Shown here: piece after piece, positions 24,184 through 33,119 of the stretch
Layout of the letters: each line of letters starts with the position of its first letter
Numbering within the stretch: the stretch's first letter is position 1
Assembly (NCBI GenBank): GCA_023398815.1
Contig: JAEWRW010000053.1
Location: 1 to 64,000 of the forward strand
Origin: Bacillota bacterium
GTDB lineage: Bacteria; Bacillota; Clostridia; Christensenellales; UMGS416
Direction of reading: 5' to 3'
Length of the DNA: 64,000 bases
Notes under the pieces: model-generated
What the model saw: the letters and a program-made list of their open reading frames with translations, nothing else
Database searches by the model: none
What the model was told of the DNA's origin: nothing
Translations under genes and position numbers: made by a program

Positions 24184-25596
24184 TTACCTGACCTCTTTGT
24201 AATCGAATTCGTTGGCGTCCGACACCTGCCGGTACCAGCGGCCACTGGCCTTGATGCGCCGGCGGCAACCGTCGTCGATGTCCACCTCAATGAGCCCATA
24301 GCGGTTCTTGAAGGCGTTGAGCGGCGAACAGTTATCAAGCGACGCAAAGATCCAATAGCCCTTGCAGTTCGCGCCGTCGGCGATGGCCTTGGAGAGCCAG
24401 GCCAGGTGCTCCTGCAGGTAGTCAATGCGGTAGGTGTCGTCGATGGTGCCGTCGGGCCCGCGGAAGCGGCTCTCATTCTCCACCCCCATGCCGGACTCGG
24501 CCACCACCCACTCTATATTACCATACTCTTCCTTGATTCTCATAGCCGCTTCGTAGAGCGACTTGGGGTTGATCTCCCACCCGCGGTAGGGGTTCATGCG
24601 CTTACCGGGCATGTCCCAGTTGGCATAATACTTGCTAGGGTGGAAGGGCGTTTCGGGGTTCCAGGCGTGCTCGGGGGCCTTCACCCGCATGGGCTGGTAG
24701 TAGTTGAAGCCCAGCACGTCGATGGTGTTCTCGGCAATGATCTTGAGCTCTTCCTCGCTGTGTTGGAAGAGGCAGCCTTCCTTCTGCAGGATCTCCAGAA
24801 ACAGCGGAGGGTAATGGCCCTTGATGGCCGGGTCCATGAACGAACCCCAATGAAAGGCGTCGGCCACCTGCGCCGCGCGCACGTCCTGGGGGTTTTCGGT
24901 GGTGCGGGGGCTCACGAGTGCCGGGTTCAGGATCGTGCCGATCCGCCCGGGGATGGCCATCTCCCGGAAGGCCTGCACCGTGAGCGCCGTGGCCAGCACC
25001 TTGCCGTGCAGCCACTGCATTGCCCGCTTGGGGTCGCACACATAGGGCCACCAGAAGCCATCGAGGAAGCAGAGCGTGGGGATGACGATGGGCTCGTTGA
25101 AGACGAAGAACAGATTCACCCGCCCGGCAAAGCGGCGGAACACCTCCCGCGCGTAGCGTACGAAGAGATCCACCACGTGGCGGCTGGCATAGCCGTCGTA
25201 CTTGTGGTAAAGCTCAGCGGGCAGCTCCCAATGCTCCAGGCACAGCACCGGCTCGATGCCCTCGGCAATGAGTCGGTTCACCACGTCGTCGTAGTAGGCC
25301 GCCGCCTTTTCATCCACCACCACGTTCTCATAGTCGGTCAGGAACCGCGACCAGTCAATGTTGAAGCGGTACTGACGAATGCCGACCTCGTGGAAGAGCT
25401 TGGCGTCCCCCTGGTACTGGCGGTAGAAGTCGGAGGCCACGTCGGGGCCGATGCCATTGTGCCACCGCTCGGGGTGGGCGTTGTACATGAGGTGGGGGAA
25501 GTGGTGCTGGTGGGGGGCCTTGTCGGTCTCGCCCTCCATCTGCCAGGCAGCGCCCGTCGCGCCGATCCTGAAATCCTGCGGGAAGCTGTATCGCAT
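24184..25596 (-). CDS. Glycoside hydrolase family 1 (beta-glucosidase or 6-phospho-beta-glucosidase)
   Basis: A 470-aa intracellular GH1 enzyme, the usual family length. The N-terminus FPQDFRIGATGAAWQMEG matches the GH1 F-x-W-G-A-A-T-x-x-x-Q-x-E-G signature. The acid/base Glu is in FFVFNEPIV, and the nucleophile Glu in VVAESGMGVENE, where the common TENG is altered to AESG. ATG 25596 is used because AAAGGA is 9 bases upstream. It is the first gene of a four-gene operon (GH1, manA, epimerase, ROK). No transporter gene lies in the operon. Confidence 0.93.
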   Translation of the reverse strand: MRYSFPQDFRIGATGAAWQMEGETDKAPHQHHFPHLMYNAHPERWHNGIGPDVASDFYRQYQGDAKLFHEVGIRQYRFNIDWSRFLTDYENVVVDEKAAAYYDDVVNRLIAEGIEPVLCLEHWELPAELYHKYDGYASRHVVDLFVRYAREVFRRFAGRVNLFFVFNEPIVIPTLCFLDGFWWPYVCDPKRAMQWLHGKVLATALTVQAFREMAIPGRIGTILNPALVSPRTTENPQDVRAAQVADAFHWGSFMDPAIKGHYPPLFLEILQKEGCLFQHSEEELKIIAENTIDVLGFNYYQPMRVKAPEHAWNPETPFHPSKYYANWDMPGKRMNPYRGWEINPKSLYEAAMRIKEEYGNIEWVVAESGMGVENESRFRGPDGTIDDTYRIDYLQEHLAWLSKAIADGANCKGYWIFASLDNCSPLNAFKNRYGLIEVDIDDGCRRRIKASGRWYRQVSDANEFDYKEVR

Positions 25597-25660
25597 TGCA
25601 TTCATTCCTTTGCATATATTTTGTTCATCGTAACAGACAGGTTGTGAGCGGCCCCATGGA

Positions 25661-25692
25661 TGTATAGACGCAGGACAAAACTGTCTAGACAA
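25661..25692 (-). promoter_or_regulatory. Paired operator-like palindromes before the GH1 operon
   Basis: TGTATAGACG (25661-25670) and TGTCTAGACA (25682-25691, a perfect palindrome) have centres 21 bp apart, two helical turns, about 65-95 bp before the GH1 start. They resemble the site TTGTATAGACAG at the GntR gene (20561) and the general GntR/HutC operator pattern. Confidence 0.6.
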
Positions 25693-25711
25693 CATAGCGT
25701 TGGGCTGCGCA

Positions 25712-25743
25712 GAAAAACACCCTCCAGCATGGCTGGAGGGTGT
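25712..25743 (-). terminator. Terminator of the aconitase-family gene
   Basis: ACACCCTCCAGC-atg-GCTGGAGGGTGT; on the minus strand followed by TTTTTCT. Confidence 0.9.
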
Positions 25744-25751
25744 GGAGGAAG

Positions 25752-27980
25752 CTATTTACTTTTTACTCGCTCCTCAGCGTAGTGATTGATGAGACTGCCT
25801 GCCAGCAGGATGGGCCGCTCGGAGGCCGACAGTGGGAGCTTCAAGCGCACGGGGCGGACGGTGTCGCCCTCTATGAGCAGGGCGTCGATGTCCTCCCGCC
25901 CGCTGGCCACGGCCGCGCGGATGCCCGGCAGCACCAGGCGCTGGCCCACGGCGAAGGGCTCGCTTGTGAGCAGCGGCAGCATTCCCCAGTTGCACAGATT
26001 GCTGCGGTAACGCTTGGTGGCGTACTCACCGGCCAGGTTGGCCCAGCCGCCCAGTACCTTCTGGCAGGAGGCAGCCTGTTCCCGGGCCGAGCCGTCGCCG
26101 GGCTTGACGGCATACACCGCCGAGCCGATGCCGGTGTTCGCCGGGGTGAGCACGAGGCCGGTCAGCGCCGCCAGGGCGGTCAGCGTCGCGCTTTCGCCCT
26201 TTAGGCGCTCCTCTTCCAGCTCGCGGACGGCCTTGGAGCGGCCCACGTAAGCCGGATCCTTGCGGGAGAGGGTGAACTCCGCCAGCTTGTAGGGGTTGGA
26301 GCGGTAGCTCGACGTCTCACCCGAGGGGATGAGCTCGTCGGTCGTCGTCACCGGGTCGCGGAGGCTGGCGGCGACCTCCAACACCAGATTCTCTGGCAGG
26401 GGCTGCATGGCCGGCCAGTCGGCGATGTTGGGGCCAAACTTCAACTCCGCGGCGGGGTCGGCATGGCCAAAGCCCACGTACACGCGGGAGCGGTAGGGGC
26501 TGTCGTCGTAGTGGTAGGCCGGGGCCTCGGGGATGTCGAGGTTGGTGGCGGCGGTCAGCAGGCCGCCGTTGGCCGCCGTCGCGGCGATGGAACGGGCGTC
26601 CATCAGGGCCACCGCAGCCATCTGGCCGTTGCCGGGCTTGGACCCCTCGCGGTTGGGGAAGTTGCGGGTGGTGTGGCGGATGCTGAGCCCTTGGTTGGCC
26701 GGCACGTCGCCCGCGCCAAAACACGGCCCGCAGAAGGCCGAGCGCAGCGTGACGCCGCTGGCGATGAGGTCGGTCAGCGCCCCGGTGCGCATCAGCTCCA
26801 TCATGACTGGCTGGCTGCCGGGGTAGGCCGACAGGCCAAACTCACCGCTACCGGTGGCGTGGCCCTTCAGCAGGGCGGCGGCCACCCACAGGTTTTCAAA
26901 GGTGCCGCCGGCGCACCCGGCAATGACGCCCTGGTCAACGCGCAGGCGACCGTTCTCCAGCTTGCTTGTAAGGTCGTAGTGCAGGCCGGGGGCGTCCATG
27001 GCCGTGGAGGCTTCGCGCTCCACCTGGCGCAGTAGGTCGCCGGCGTTGGCGTTGAACTCCTCGATGGTCCAGGCGTTGCTGGGGTGGAAGGGCAGGGCGA
27101 TCATCGGGCGGATTTTATCAAGCTCCACCACGACGGCCCGGTCGTAGAGAGCCTCGTCCGCCGGGGCCAGCGGGCGGTAAGCCTCGGGCCGCCTGTGCTG
27201 CACAAAGAACTCACGGGTCGCCTCGTCGGTCGTCCAGATGGAACTGAGGCACGTCGTTTCGGTCGTCATCACGTCGATGCCGTTGCGGAAGTCCATGGTG
27301 AGACCCGCAACGCCGGGGCCGGCAAACTCCATCACCCGGTTCTTCACGAAGCCATTGGCGAACACGGCCTTCACAAGGGCCAGCGCCACATCGTGGGGGC
27401 CTACGCCGGGCACGGGTTTGCCCGTCAGCCACACCAGTGTCACCTCAGGCCGGCGCACATCGTAGGTGCGGCCCAAGAGCTGCTTGACGAGCTCGGGCCC
27501 GCCCTCGCCCACGGCCAGCGTACCCAGCGCGCCGTAGCGGGTGTGGCTGTCGGAGCCCAGGATCATCGCGCCGCAGGCGGCGTGCTTCTCCCTGAGGTAG
27601 GTGTGGATGACCGCCAGATGGGGCGGCACGAAGATGCCGCCGTATTTCTTGGCCGCCGAAAGGCCAAAGACGTGGTCGTCCTCGTTGATGGTGCCGCCCA
27701 CCGCGCACAGCGAGTTGTGGCAGTTCGTCAGCACATAGGGCATGGGGAATTCGGTGAGGCCGCTGGCCCGCGCCGTCTGCAGGATGCCCACGTAGGTGAT
27801 GTCGTGGGAGGCAATGGCATCAAAGCGGAGGGCAAGCTCCTGCTCGTCGCCGCGGTTGTGTTCCTTCAAGATGCTCCAGGCCATGGTGCCGTCCGCCGCG
27901 CCAGCCGGCAGTGCCGCCGGGTTTTCCTCCAGCGTGGTGCCGTGGCGCAGCAGCACGGGGTGGTCAATCAAACGAATCAT
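25752..27980 (-). CDS. Aconitase-family hydratase (4Fe-4S)
   Basis: A 742-aa enzyme of the aconitase superfamily, with all four domains in one chain. Substrate and cluster motifs are GSDSHTRYGALGTLAVGEGG, IAGCAGGTFENL (first cluster Cys), and AFCGPCFGAGDVPANQ (second and third Cys). RHTTRNFPNREGSKPGNGQ corresponds to the arginine-rich R-N-F region. The swivel domain has YRSNLCNWGMLPL. It would isomerise or hydrate a tricarboxylic acid, most simply citrate to isocitrate, but clostridial homologues of this kind are often only called hydratase. It stands alone, with no citrate synthase or isocitrate dehydrogenase nearby. The start follows AGAGGGACGCCC. Confidence 0.85.
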   Translation of the reverse strand: MIRLIDHPVLLRHGTTLEENPAALPAGAADGTMAWSILKEHNRGDEQELALRFDAIASHDITYVGILQTARASGLTEFPMPYVLTNCHNSLCAVGGTINEDDHVFGLSAAKKYGGIFVPPHLAVIHTYLREKHAACGAMILGSDSHTRYGALGTLAVGEGGPELVKQLLGRTYDVRRPEVTLVWLTGKPVPGVGPHDVALALVKAVFANGFVKNRVMEFAGPGVAGLTMDFRNGIDVMTTETTCLSSIWTTDEATREFFVQHRRPEAYRPLAPADEALYDRAVVVELDKIRPMIALPFHPSNAWTIEEFNANAGDLLRQVEREASTAMDAPGLHYDLTSKLENGRLRVDQGVIAGCAGGTFENLWVAAALLKGHATGSGEFGLSAYPGSQPVMMELMRTGALTDLIASGVTLRSAFCGPCFGAGDVPANQGLSIRHTTRNFPNREGSKPGNGQMAAVALMDARSIAATAANGGLLTAATNLDIPEAPAYHYDDSPYRSRVYVGFGHADPAAELKFGPNIADWPAMQPLPENLVLEVAASLRDPVTTTDELIPSGETSSYRSNPYKLAEFTLSRKDPAYVGRSKAVRELEEERLKGESATLTALAALTGLVLTPANTGIGSAVYAVKPGDGSAREQAASCQKVLGGWANLAGEYATKRYRSNLCNWGMLPLLTSEPFAVGQRLVLPGIRAAVASGREDIDALLIEGDTVRPVRLKLPLSASERPILLAGSLINHYAEERVKSK

Positions 27981-28012
27981 GGGCGTCCCTCTTCACTGCT
28001 TTATTTCACTGT

Positions 28013-28041
28013 ATTATAAGGGGCCAAACCGCCTGCGTCAA
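28013..28041 (-). promoter_or_regulatory. Promoter of the aconitase-family gene
   Basis: On the minus strand TTGACG (28041-28036) and TATAAT (28018-28013), spacer 17 bp. Confidence 0.85.
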
Positions 28042-28131
28042 TGAACGGCAAGCCGTTGGCACGGCCCGTTGCTGCCTGTGGGGGTGGGTGAAACCGATGA
28101 AACGCAGACTTCACCAAGCTTTCTTTCTGCA

Positions 28132-28164
28132 ATAAAACACGGCATCCCAATGAGTGGGATGCCG
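28132..28164 (-). terminator. Terminator of the diguanylate cyclase gene
   Basis: CGGCATCCCA-atga-GTGGGATGCCG (28140-28164); minus-strand tail is TGTTTTATT. Confidence 0.85.
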
Positions 28165-28183
28165 TTGCGCTTGTCCGCTCTGT

Positions 28184-29323
28184 TCAGGCACGCTGGGCCG
28201 GGCGGGTATCCCGCGCGGCAATGCGCCCGTCCCCGGTGGGCTGCTCCTCCCGGCTCTTCTTGCGTTGGTACATCTGGGCGTCGGCGGCAGAGAGCACGGC
28301 GTCGGGCTCCCGTGGCCGGTCGCAGTAGACGAGGCCCACGCTCCAGCCCAGGGCGTAGGGCTTGTTGGAACTCATGTTGTATTGGCAGAGATAGGCGTCC
28401 ATGCGTTTCAAGATGATCTCGCCCTCCAAGGCGTTGCGCACGGTGGCCAGCACCAGGAATTCATCACCGGCAAAGCGGGCGATGAGGTCGGTGCGCCGCA
28501 GCGACCGTCGCAGCACCGCTACCGCCGCCACTAGGGCGTTGTCGCCCTCCAGGTGGCCCCAAGTGTCGTTGATGCGCTTGAAGTGATCGAGGTCGATCAT
28601 CAGGAGCACGAAGGGGTTCTCCTCGGCGTCCCGTAGGCGCTCCACCAGGTTTGCCTTGAACCACGCTCGGGTGTGCGCGCCGGTCAAGGCGTCCTTCTGC
28701 CCGCTGCGGCTGGAAAGGTAGAGCTGCAACAGCAGCAGCGACAGCGCGAAGGACAACCCAACCGGCACCTCGCCATGGCCCAGGGCCAGCAACCCGCACC
28801 CGGCGGCCAGCGGCAGGGGTGCGGCCGCCAGCAGCAGCCCATCCCGCAGGCAGAGCGTTTCTCCCTTGGCGGCCAGCACCACCCAGCCCAGCAGGAGTGG
28901 CACAAGAGCCGCCCCGGTCAGCACCGGCAACAGCCAGGCGGAGAGGGCGCCCTTGCCGGCCAACAACCCCGCTCCCAGCACCAGTACCCAGACCACGGCA
29001 AACAGGGCCGCGTGCCGGGCGGCGTTGCGGCGGGCGCGTTGGTCGTCCCACAGGTAGGCGGCCAAGTAGAGGTACCACAGGCAGCACAGGGCCGCCTGCA
29101 CCACCACGGTCAGCAGGGGCAGCAGGCCAATGGGGTCGTGCCACAGCGCGGGCACGCCGGTGGCGAATGCCAGCAGCGCCGTGCCAATGACCAGCAGCTT
29201 CTGCAGGTACTCGGGCTCGCCCTGCTCCGCCGCCCGGTTGAGCTGGGCAGGCAGAAGCGCCAGCGTCACCACCAGGGCGAAACCAGCACACAACAGCGAG
29301 GGGGTTCCCAATGACGCAGCCAC
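28184..29323 (-). CDS. Membrane-bound GGDEF diguanylate cyclase
   Basis: A 379-aa protein. Residues 1-190 hold about six hydrophobic helices with no recognised sensor domain. The GGDEF domain starts near residue 215 (DALTGAHTRAWF) and continues LLMIDLDHFKRINDTWGHLEGD, a complete metal and substrate region. The signature reads ARFAGDEFLV, so AGDEF replaces GGDEF; such variants can be active. No RxxD inhibitory site is obvious: the five residues before AGDEF are DLIAR. It would make cyclic di-GMP. The start is GTG 29323 with no good ribosome site, so the true start may be slightly downstream. Confidence 0.88.
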   Translation of the reverse strand: MAASLGTPSLLCAGFALVVTLALLPAQLNRAAEQGEPEYLQKLLVIGTALLAFATGVPALWHDPIGLLPLLTVVVQAALCCLWYLYLAAYLWDDQRARRNAARHAALFAVVWVLVLGAGLLAGKGALSAWLLPVLTGAALVPLLLGWVVLAAKGETLCLRDGLLLAAAPLPLAAGCGLLALGHGEVPVGLSFALSLLLLQLYLSSRSGQKDALTGAHTRAWFKANLVERLRDAEENPFVLLMIDLDHFKRINDTWGHLEGDNALVAAVAVLRRSLRRTDLIARFAGDEFLVLATVRNALEGEIILKRMDAYLCQYNMSSNKPYALGWSVGLVYCDRPREPDAVLSAADAQMYQRKKSREEQPTGDGRIAARDTRPAQRA

Positions 29324-29419
29324 GGAGCACCACGCTTTCCGTTTTATTCTATATACTTATATCGCATTTTCTGTGCATCTTCATAAGCGAATTTTCGGAG
29401 CATCGGGTTGCCAGAGCAT

Positions 29420-29450
29420 AAGAATGCCGCCGGTACCAGGGTACCGGCGG
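29420..29450 (-). terminator. Terminator of the glycosidase pair
   Basis: CCGCCGGTACC-ag-GGTACCGGCGG (29427-29450); minus-strand tail is CATTCTTATG. Confidence 0.75.
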
Positions 29451-29481
29451 TAAGGGGGAGGAAAGGAAGTGCTCGTGGGCG

Positions 29482-31581
29482 TCAGAACGCCACGATCTCG
29501 TGTTCGGTGGGTCGGTCGGCGTAGGCGGGTGTCTCCCCGCTCACCACCTGGTAGAGCCGGTCGTGCGTCACCCGGATGGCCTGGACGCACTCCTCATAGG
29601 GGCGGAAGCACACGTCCATCAGGCCGATCTGGTAGTTCTCGCCATCGAAGCGCCCGAGGGCGCTCTGGTCGCTGAGCGTGAAGTAGTGGGCACCCAGGCA
29701 CCAGCGGCTGGCGGCGGCGCTCTCCACATAGCAGCGGTAGGCCTGGCCCCTCTCGGCCTGGCCCGCCACGGCCTTGAGCCCGGTGGCTGGCAGCCCCCGG
29801 TCCAGCGCGCCGAAGTGGTATTCGCCGATCATCGTGGGCAGGCCGGTCATCTCGCCCAGCCGGTCCATCTCCTCGCCGGGGTCCATCTGGTAGCAGTTGA
29901 CGGAGAACACGTCAAACACGTCGCAGCCCGTCAGCAGGATGGGGTTATCCACGTAGGCGTAGCGCATGCCGAGGTTCATGTGATTGGGGTCCACCCGGCG
30001 CAGGGCCTCGGCCGGCAGGCGCACATAGCGGTCGATGAGCAGGGCAGAGAAGGCGTCTAGGTCGGCCTTGGCCCGCGCCGACAGCCGCCGTGCTCGGCGA
30101 ATGGGCTTGTGCAGGTCGTCAAAGGATGTGAAGGCCAGCCCCCAGGCCTCGTTGAGGGCGGCAATCTGTCCGCCGTACCGCTCGCCCACCCATTCGATGA
30201 ACTTCGCCTTGCTGTGGCAGTCCTCGGGGTTCTCCAGGAGTTCCTCGGCGATGCAGATGTCCTCCACAAAGGCCCACTCAGGCTCGTTGCGCATGAAGTA
30301 GCCGATCATCAGCCGGTCGTCGCGGAATTCAATGAGCTGCTGGGCGTAGCGCTCGGCCTCCTCGGCAAACTGGGGGCTGAACACATCGGGGAAGTCTCGG
30401 AAGATCTTTTTGTCGATCGTGCGATCGGGGAAGTCCCGCAGGGGCCAGACGTAGGGCAGCTTGGCCGCGCGGATGACATCGAGCTCGCACCAGTTGCCAA
30501 AGGAGTTGAAGCCCCACTCCAGCATGTAGTCGCGCAGTACCTTCACGCCCTTGGCAAACCAATCCTCGCCGAAGGCGCGGATGAGGTTGGCCCGGTCGTA
30601 GCTGAAGAAATCCGCCGACAGCGGTTTGCCCTTCTGCACGTAGCCCTCAAAGAGCCGCAGGTCGTAGGCGCTGGCATAGGGGCCGTCCTGCTCCGGCAGC
30701 CACTGGATCCACTGCCGGGTGCTGGCAAGTTCAGTCTGCACCGTGCGGGTGCCTACGCAATCCAGCCCCGCGCTGAAGTAGGCGTAGCCATCGGGGTCAG
30801 CCATCCACCAGCGGCCATCGGCCTGCACTGTGTGGAACCAGCCGGTGGGCTCAAAGCGCTTGCCCAGCCAACCGCCGTAGGGCGAGAGCCCCTCGCCAAA
30901 CTGCCGGTTGGGAAGGGCGGCCCGGGCACGCAGGTGGGTGGTCAGTTCCTCGGCGTTGGCGGTCTTGCCCACCCAGCCCCACCCAGCCCACTGGCCCAGC
31001 TCATCGAGCAGTGTGGCCGGTTCCAGCGGGAAGTCCGGTTCCTCGTCGGTCAGGTACACCCCGGAAACAGCGATGCGTTGCTCGAAGTTCAGCCGATAGA
31101 AACCGAAGCTCATCTGCCGGCACTCCTCGGGGTAGATGCGGTTACCGTGTACCACCATCTTGAGCCGGCCGGGGGTGCGCGGCATCCAGAAGAGCTGACT
31201 GCCGTCGCTGGCCTCCAGCGGGAAGGCCAGCCGCACGGTGACGACCGGCAGCAGCCCCACAATGGCCGTGAGGTCGGATATTCCCTCCTGCCGCCCGCCG
31301 TTCCAATACTCGAAGGCCATGCCCGGGTCGGCCTTGGCCTCGCTGCGGATGTCCATGACGAGGTACCGCATGCCCTGCCAGTCCACCCCGCCCAGGTGGC
31401 CGGGCTCGCCCCGCAGCAGGAACCGGCCCCGCGGGCGGCGCTGCATGCCGCTGGCGTCGTTGGCGGCCGATTCTCTTGCGCTCTCCACCGCCGGCAGCGT
31501 CAGCACAACGCGGTCGGGGCCGTCGGGGGTGATGGTCAGGCCCTCGTGGGGCAGGGCGGTCAGGTCCAGTTTGCGCTTCAT
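29482..31581 (-). CDS. Clan GH-A glycoside hydrolase, agarase-like architecture
   Basis: A 699-aa cytoplasmic protein. Residues 1-190 look like a beta-sandwich carbohydrate module; residues about 215-690 form a TIM barrel. GRWWMADPDGYAYFSAGLDCVG resembles the FFSxGxNxV opening found in GH50-like agarases and related families. The acid/base Glu is in GYFMRNEPEWAF and the nucleophile Glu is likely in TMIGEYHFGALDRG. Substrate cannot be told. It lies 13 bp after the GH30 gene on the same strand and shares its operon, so both may act on one polysaccharide-derived oligosaccharide. Confidence 0.75.
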   Translation of the reverse strand: MKRKLDLTALPHEGLTITPDGPDRVVLTLPAVESARESAANDASGMQRRPRGRFLLRGEPGHLGGVDWQGMRYLVMDIRSEAKADPGMAFEYWNGGRQEGISDLTAIVGLLPVVTVRLAFPLEASDGSQLFWMPRTPGRLKMVVHGNRIYPEECRQMSFGFYRLNFEQRIAVSGVYLTDEEPDFPLEPATLLDELGQWAGWGWVGKTANAEELTTHLRARAALPNRQFGEGLSPYGGWLGKRFEPTGWFHTVQADGRWWMADPDGYAYFSAGLDCVGTRTVQTELASTRQWIQWLPEQDGPYASAYDLRLFEGYVQKGKPLSADFFSYDRANLIRAFGEDWFAKGVKVLRDYMLEWGFNSFGNWCELDVIRAAKLPYVWPLRDFPDRTIDKKIFRDFPDVFSPQFAEEAERYAQQLIEFRDDRLMIGYFMRNEPEWAFVEDICIAEELLENPEDCHSKAKFIEWVGERYGGQIAALNEAWGLAFTSFDDLHKPIRRARRLSARAKADLDAFSALLIDRYVRLPAEALRRVDPNHMNLGMRYAYVDNPILLTGCDVFDVFSVNCYQMDPGEEMDRLGEMTGLPTMIGEYHFGALDRGLPATGLKAVAGQAERGQAYRCYVESAAASRWCLGAHYFTLSDQSALGRFDGENYQIGLMDVCFRPYEECVQAIRVTHDRLYQVVSGETPAYADRPTEHEIVAF

Positions 31582-31594
31582 GGTCTCTCCTTTC

Positions 31595-32905
31595 TCACCA
31601 CGTCAGGGTGGTGATGGAGTTGCGCAGCACCCACACGCGGGCGCGGCGGCCGCCGCACTCCACGGTGAGCCAGTGGTTCTCGTTGAGGGAGTTGCCGATG
31701 ACCAGCACGTGGCTGCCGTCGGGGTTGCGGAAGGCCGCGTGGCAGTAATAATCGGGCAGCAGGTGGCCGTCGCTTGCAAGGTAGCGTGCGCCGCGCTGCA
31801 CAAAGCGGCTGAAGTGCCCCAGCGCGTAGAACTGGCCAGAGCGGGTGATCTCCAGTGTGTCGCGGTTGATGGTCACCGTGCCGGCGCAGTTGAAGTGCCC
31901 CACGTTCGGGTAGCCATTCTGGTCGAGCGCCAGGTTCCAGGCGGTGATGGACTGGCACCCCGCGCGGATGGCCTCGATGAACGTCTTGGCCCAGTGGGGG
32001 AAGTCGGTTCGGTAGTCGGCGCTTTCCAGCCCTACGCCGCCCTCGGTCCAGTGCATCTCCTTGTCGGGGTGCGCTTCCTTGACCCAGGCGCCCATCTGGG
32101 GCACGCCCTCGTAGGGGTGCCAGGCCACGCCGTCCACGGCCGCCGAGGTGGCCGGGTCGGCCAGCATGTAGAGCACGCGGTTCCACATCACCCAGTTGTG
32201 GTCCATGAGCCACACCTTCATGTCCTCAAACCCGGCGGCGGAGAGCAGCGGGCGAAGGGTGCGCACAAACTCAGCCTCAAAATCCGGGTGCCACAAGCAG
32301 GCGGGCATGCGGCTGATCTGGTCGGTCTCCGATTCGTTCTGGGTCGTGAGGCCGTTGAGGGTCACGCCCTCGGCACGATACCCCTCCAAGAATTTGAGAT
32401 AGTAGCGGGCGTAGGTCTCGATGTACTTTTGCAGCATCCAGCCGCCCTGCATGGCACCGCTGGTCTTCATCCAGCCGGGCGGGCTCCAGGGGGAGGAGAA
32501 GAGGAACAGGTCAGGGTTGGCAGCACGGGCCTGCCGCAGGATGGGCAGGATGTATTGCCGGTCGTAATCCAGGGAGAAGTGCTTCAGTTCCACATCGCCG
32601 GGCACGTCGTCGTGGCAGTAGGGCACACGGGCGTAGTCGCTGGCCCCCACGCACACCCGTGCGATGGAGTAGTTCATGCCGTCAGGGGCGAACACCTCGC
32701 TGAGCAGGGCGTCGCGGCGGTCGTCGGGCAGCTGGTTCAGCATCCAGCAGGCCGCGTCGGTCAGCGCCGCGCCGAAGCCCAGCATGGTTTGGCCCGGCTG
32801 CTCCCCGATGGTGATGGCCGGCCCCAGCGGCCCCTCCCCAGAGGTGAAATCGATTGCATCCCGTTCCAAAAAAACACCTTCGCCGTTGGATGTGATGACG
32901 CGCAT
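31595..32905 (-). CDS. Glycoside hydrolase family 30
   Basis: A 436-aa GH30 enzyme (glucosylceramidase / beta-1,6-glucanase type) without a signal peptide. Family motifs are GFGAALTDAACWML, SPWSPPGWMKTSG, the acid/base Glu in LTTQNESE and the nucleophile Glu in MHWTEGGVG. WNLALDQNGYPN matches the conserved W-N-x-x-L-D segment. The short C-terminal beta domain ends the protein. ATG 32905 follows AAGGAGGAAGCGACC; a longer frame upstream has no ribosome site. It is the first gene of a two-gene glycosidase operon. Confidence 0.9.
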   Translation of the reverse strand: MRVITSNGEGVFLERDAIDFTSGEGPLGPAITIGEQPGQTMLGFGAALTDAACWMLNQLPDDRRDALLSEVFAPDGMNYSIARVCVGASDYARVPYCHDDVPGDVELKHFSLDYDRQYILPILRQARAANPDLFLFSSPWSPPGWMKTSGAMQGGWMLQKYIETYARYYLKFLEGYRAEGVTLNGLTTQNESETDQISRMPACLWHPDFEAEFVRTLRPLLSAAGFEDMKVWLMDHNWVMWNRVLYMLADPATSAAVDGVAWHPYEGVPQMGAWVKEAHPDKEMHWTEGGVGLESADYRTDFPHWAKTFIEAIRAGCQSITAWNLALDQNGYPNVGHFNCAGTVTINRDTLEITRSGQFYALGHFSRFVQRGARYLASDGHLLPDYYCHAAFRNPDGSHVLVIGNSLNENHWLTVECGGRRARVWVLRNSITTLTW

Positions 32906-33119
32906 GGTCGCTTCCTCCTTCGTCCGTTGGGTTTTGTATACCATTCGTGCTGTGCAGTTGAATTCCTTCCGCCATTTTGCAATCGGTGTCAGAATGTTTG
33001 CGGGGAGCATCAAGACTGTGGTGGGCGCTGTGCAGCAGATGGGGCACTCCTCCAGCGCAGGGCGGACGTGCCACTTTTGGTTTGCCAATTGTGCTACGAT
33101 GCGGTGGCAAAGGAAGGTG

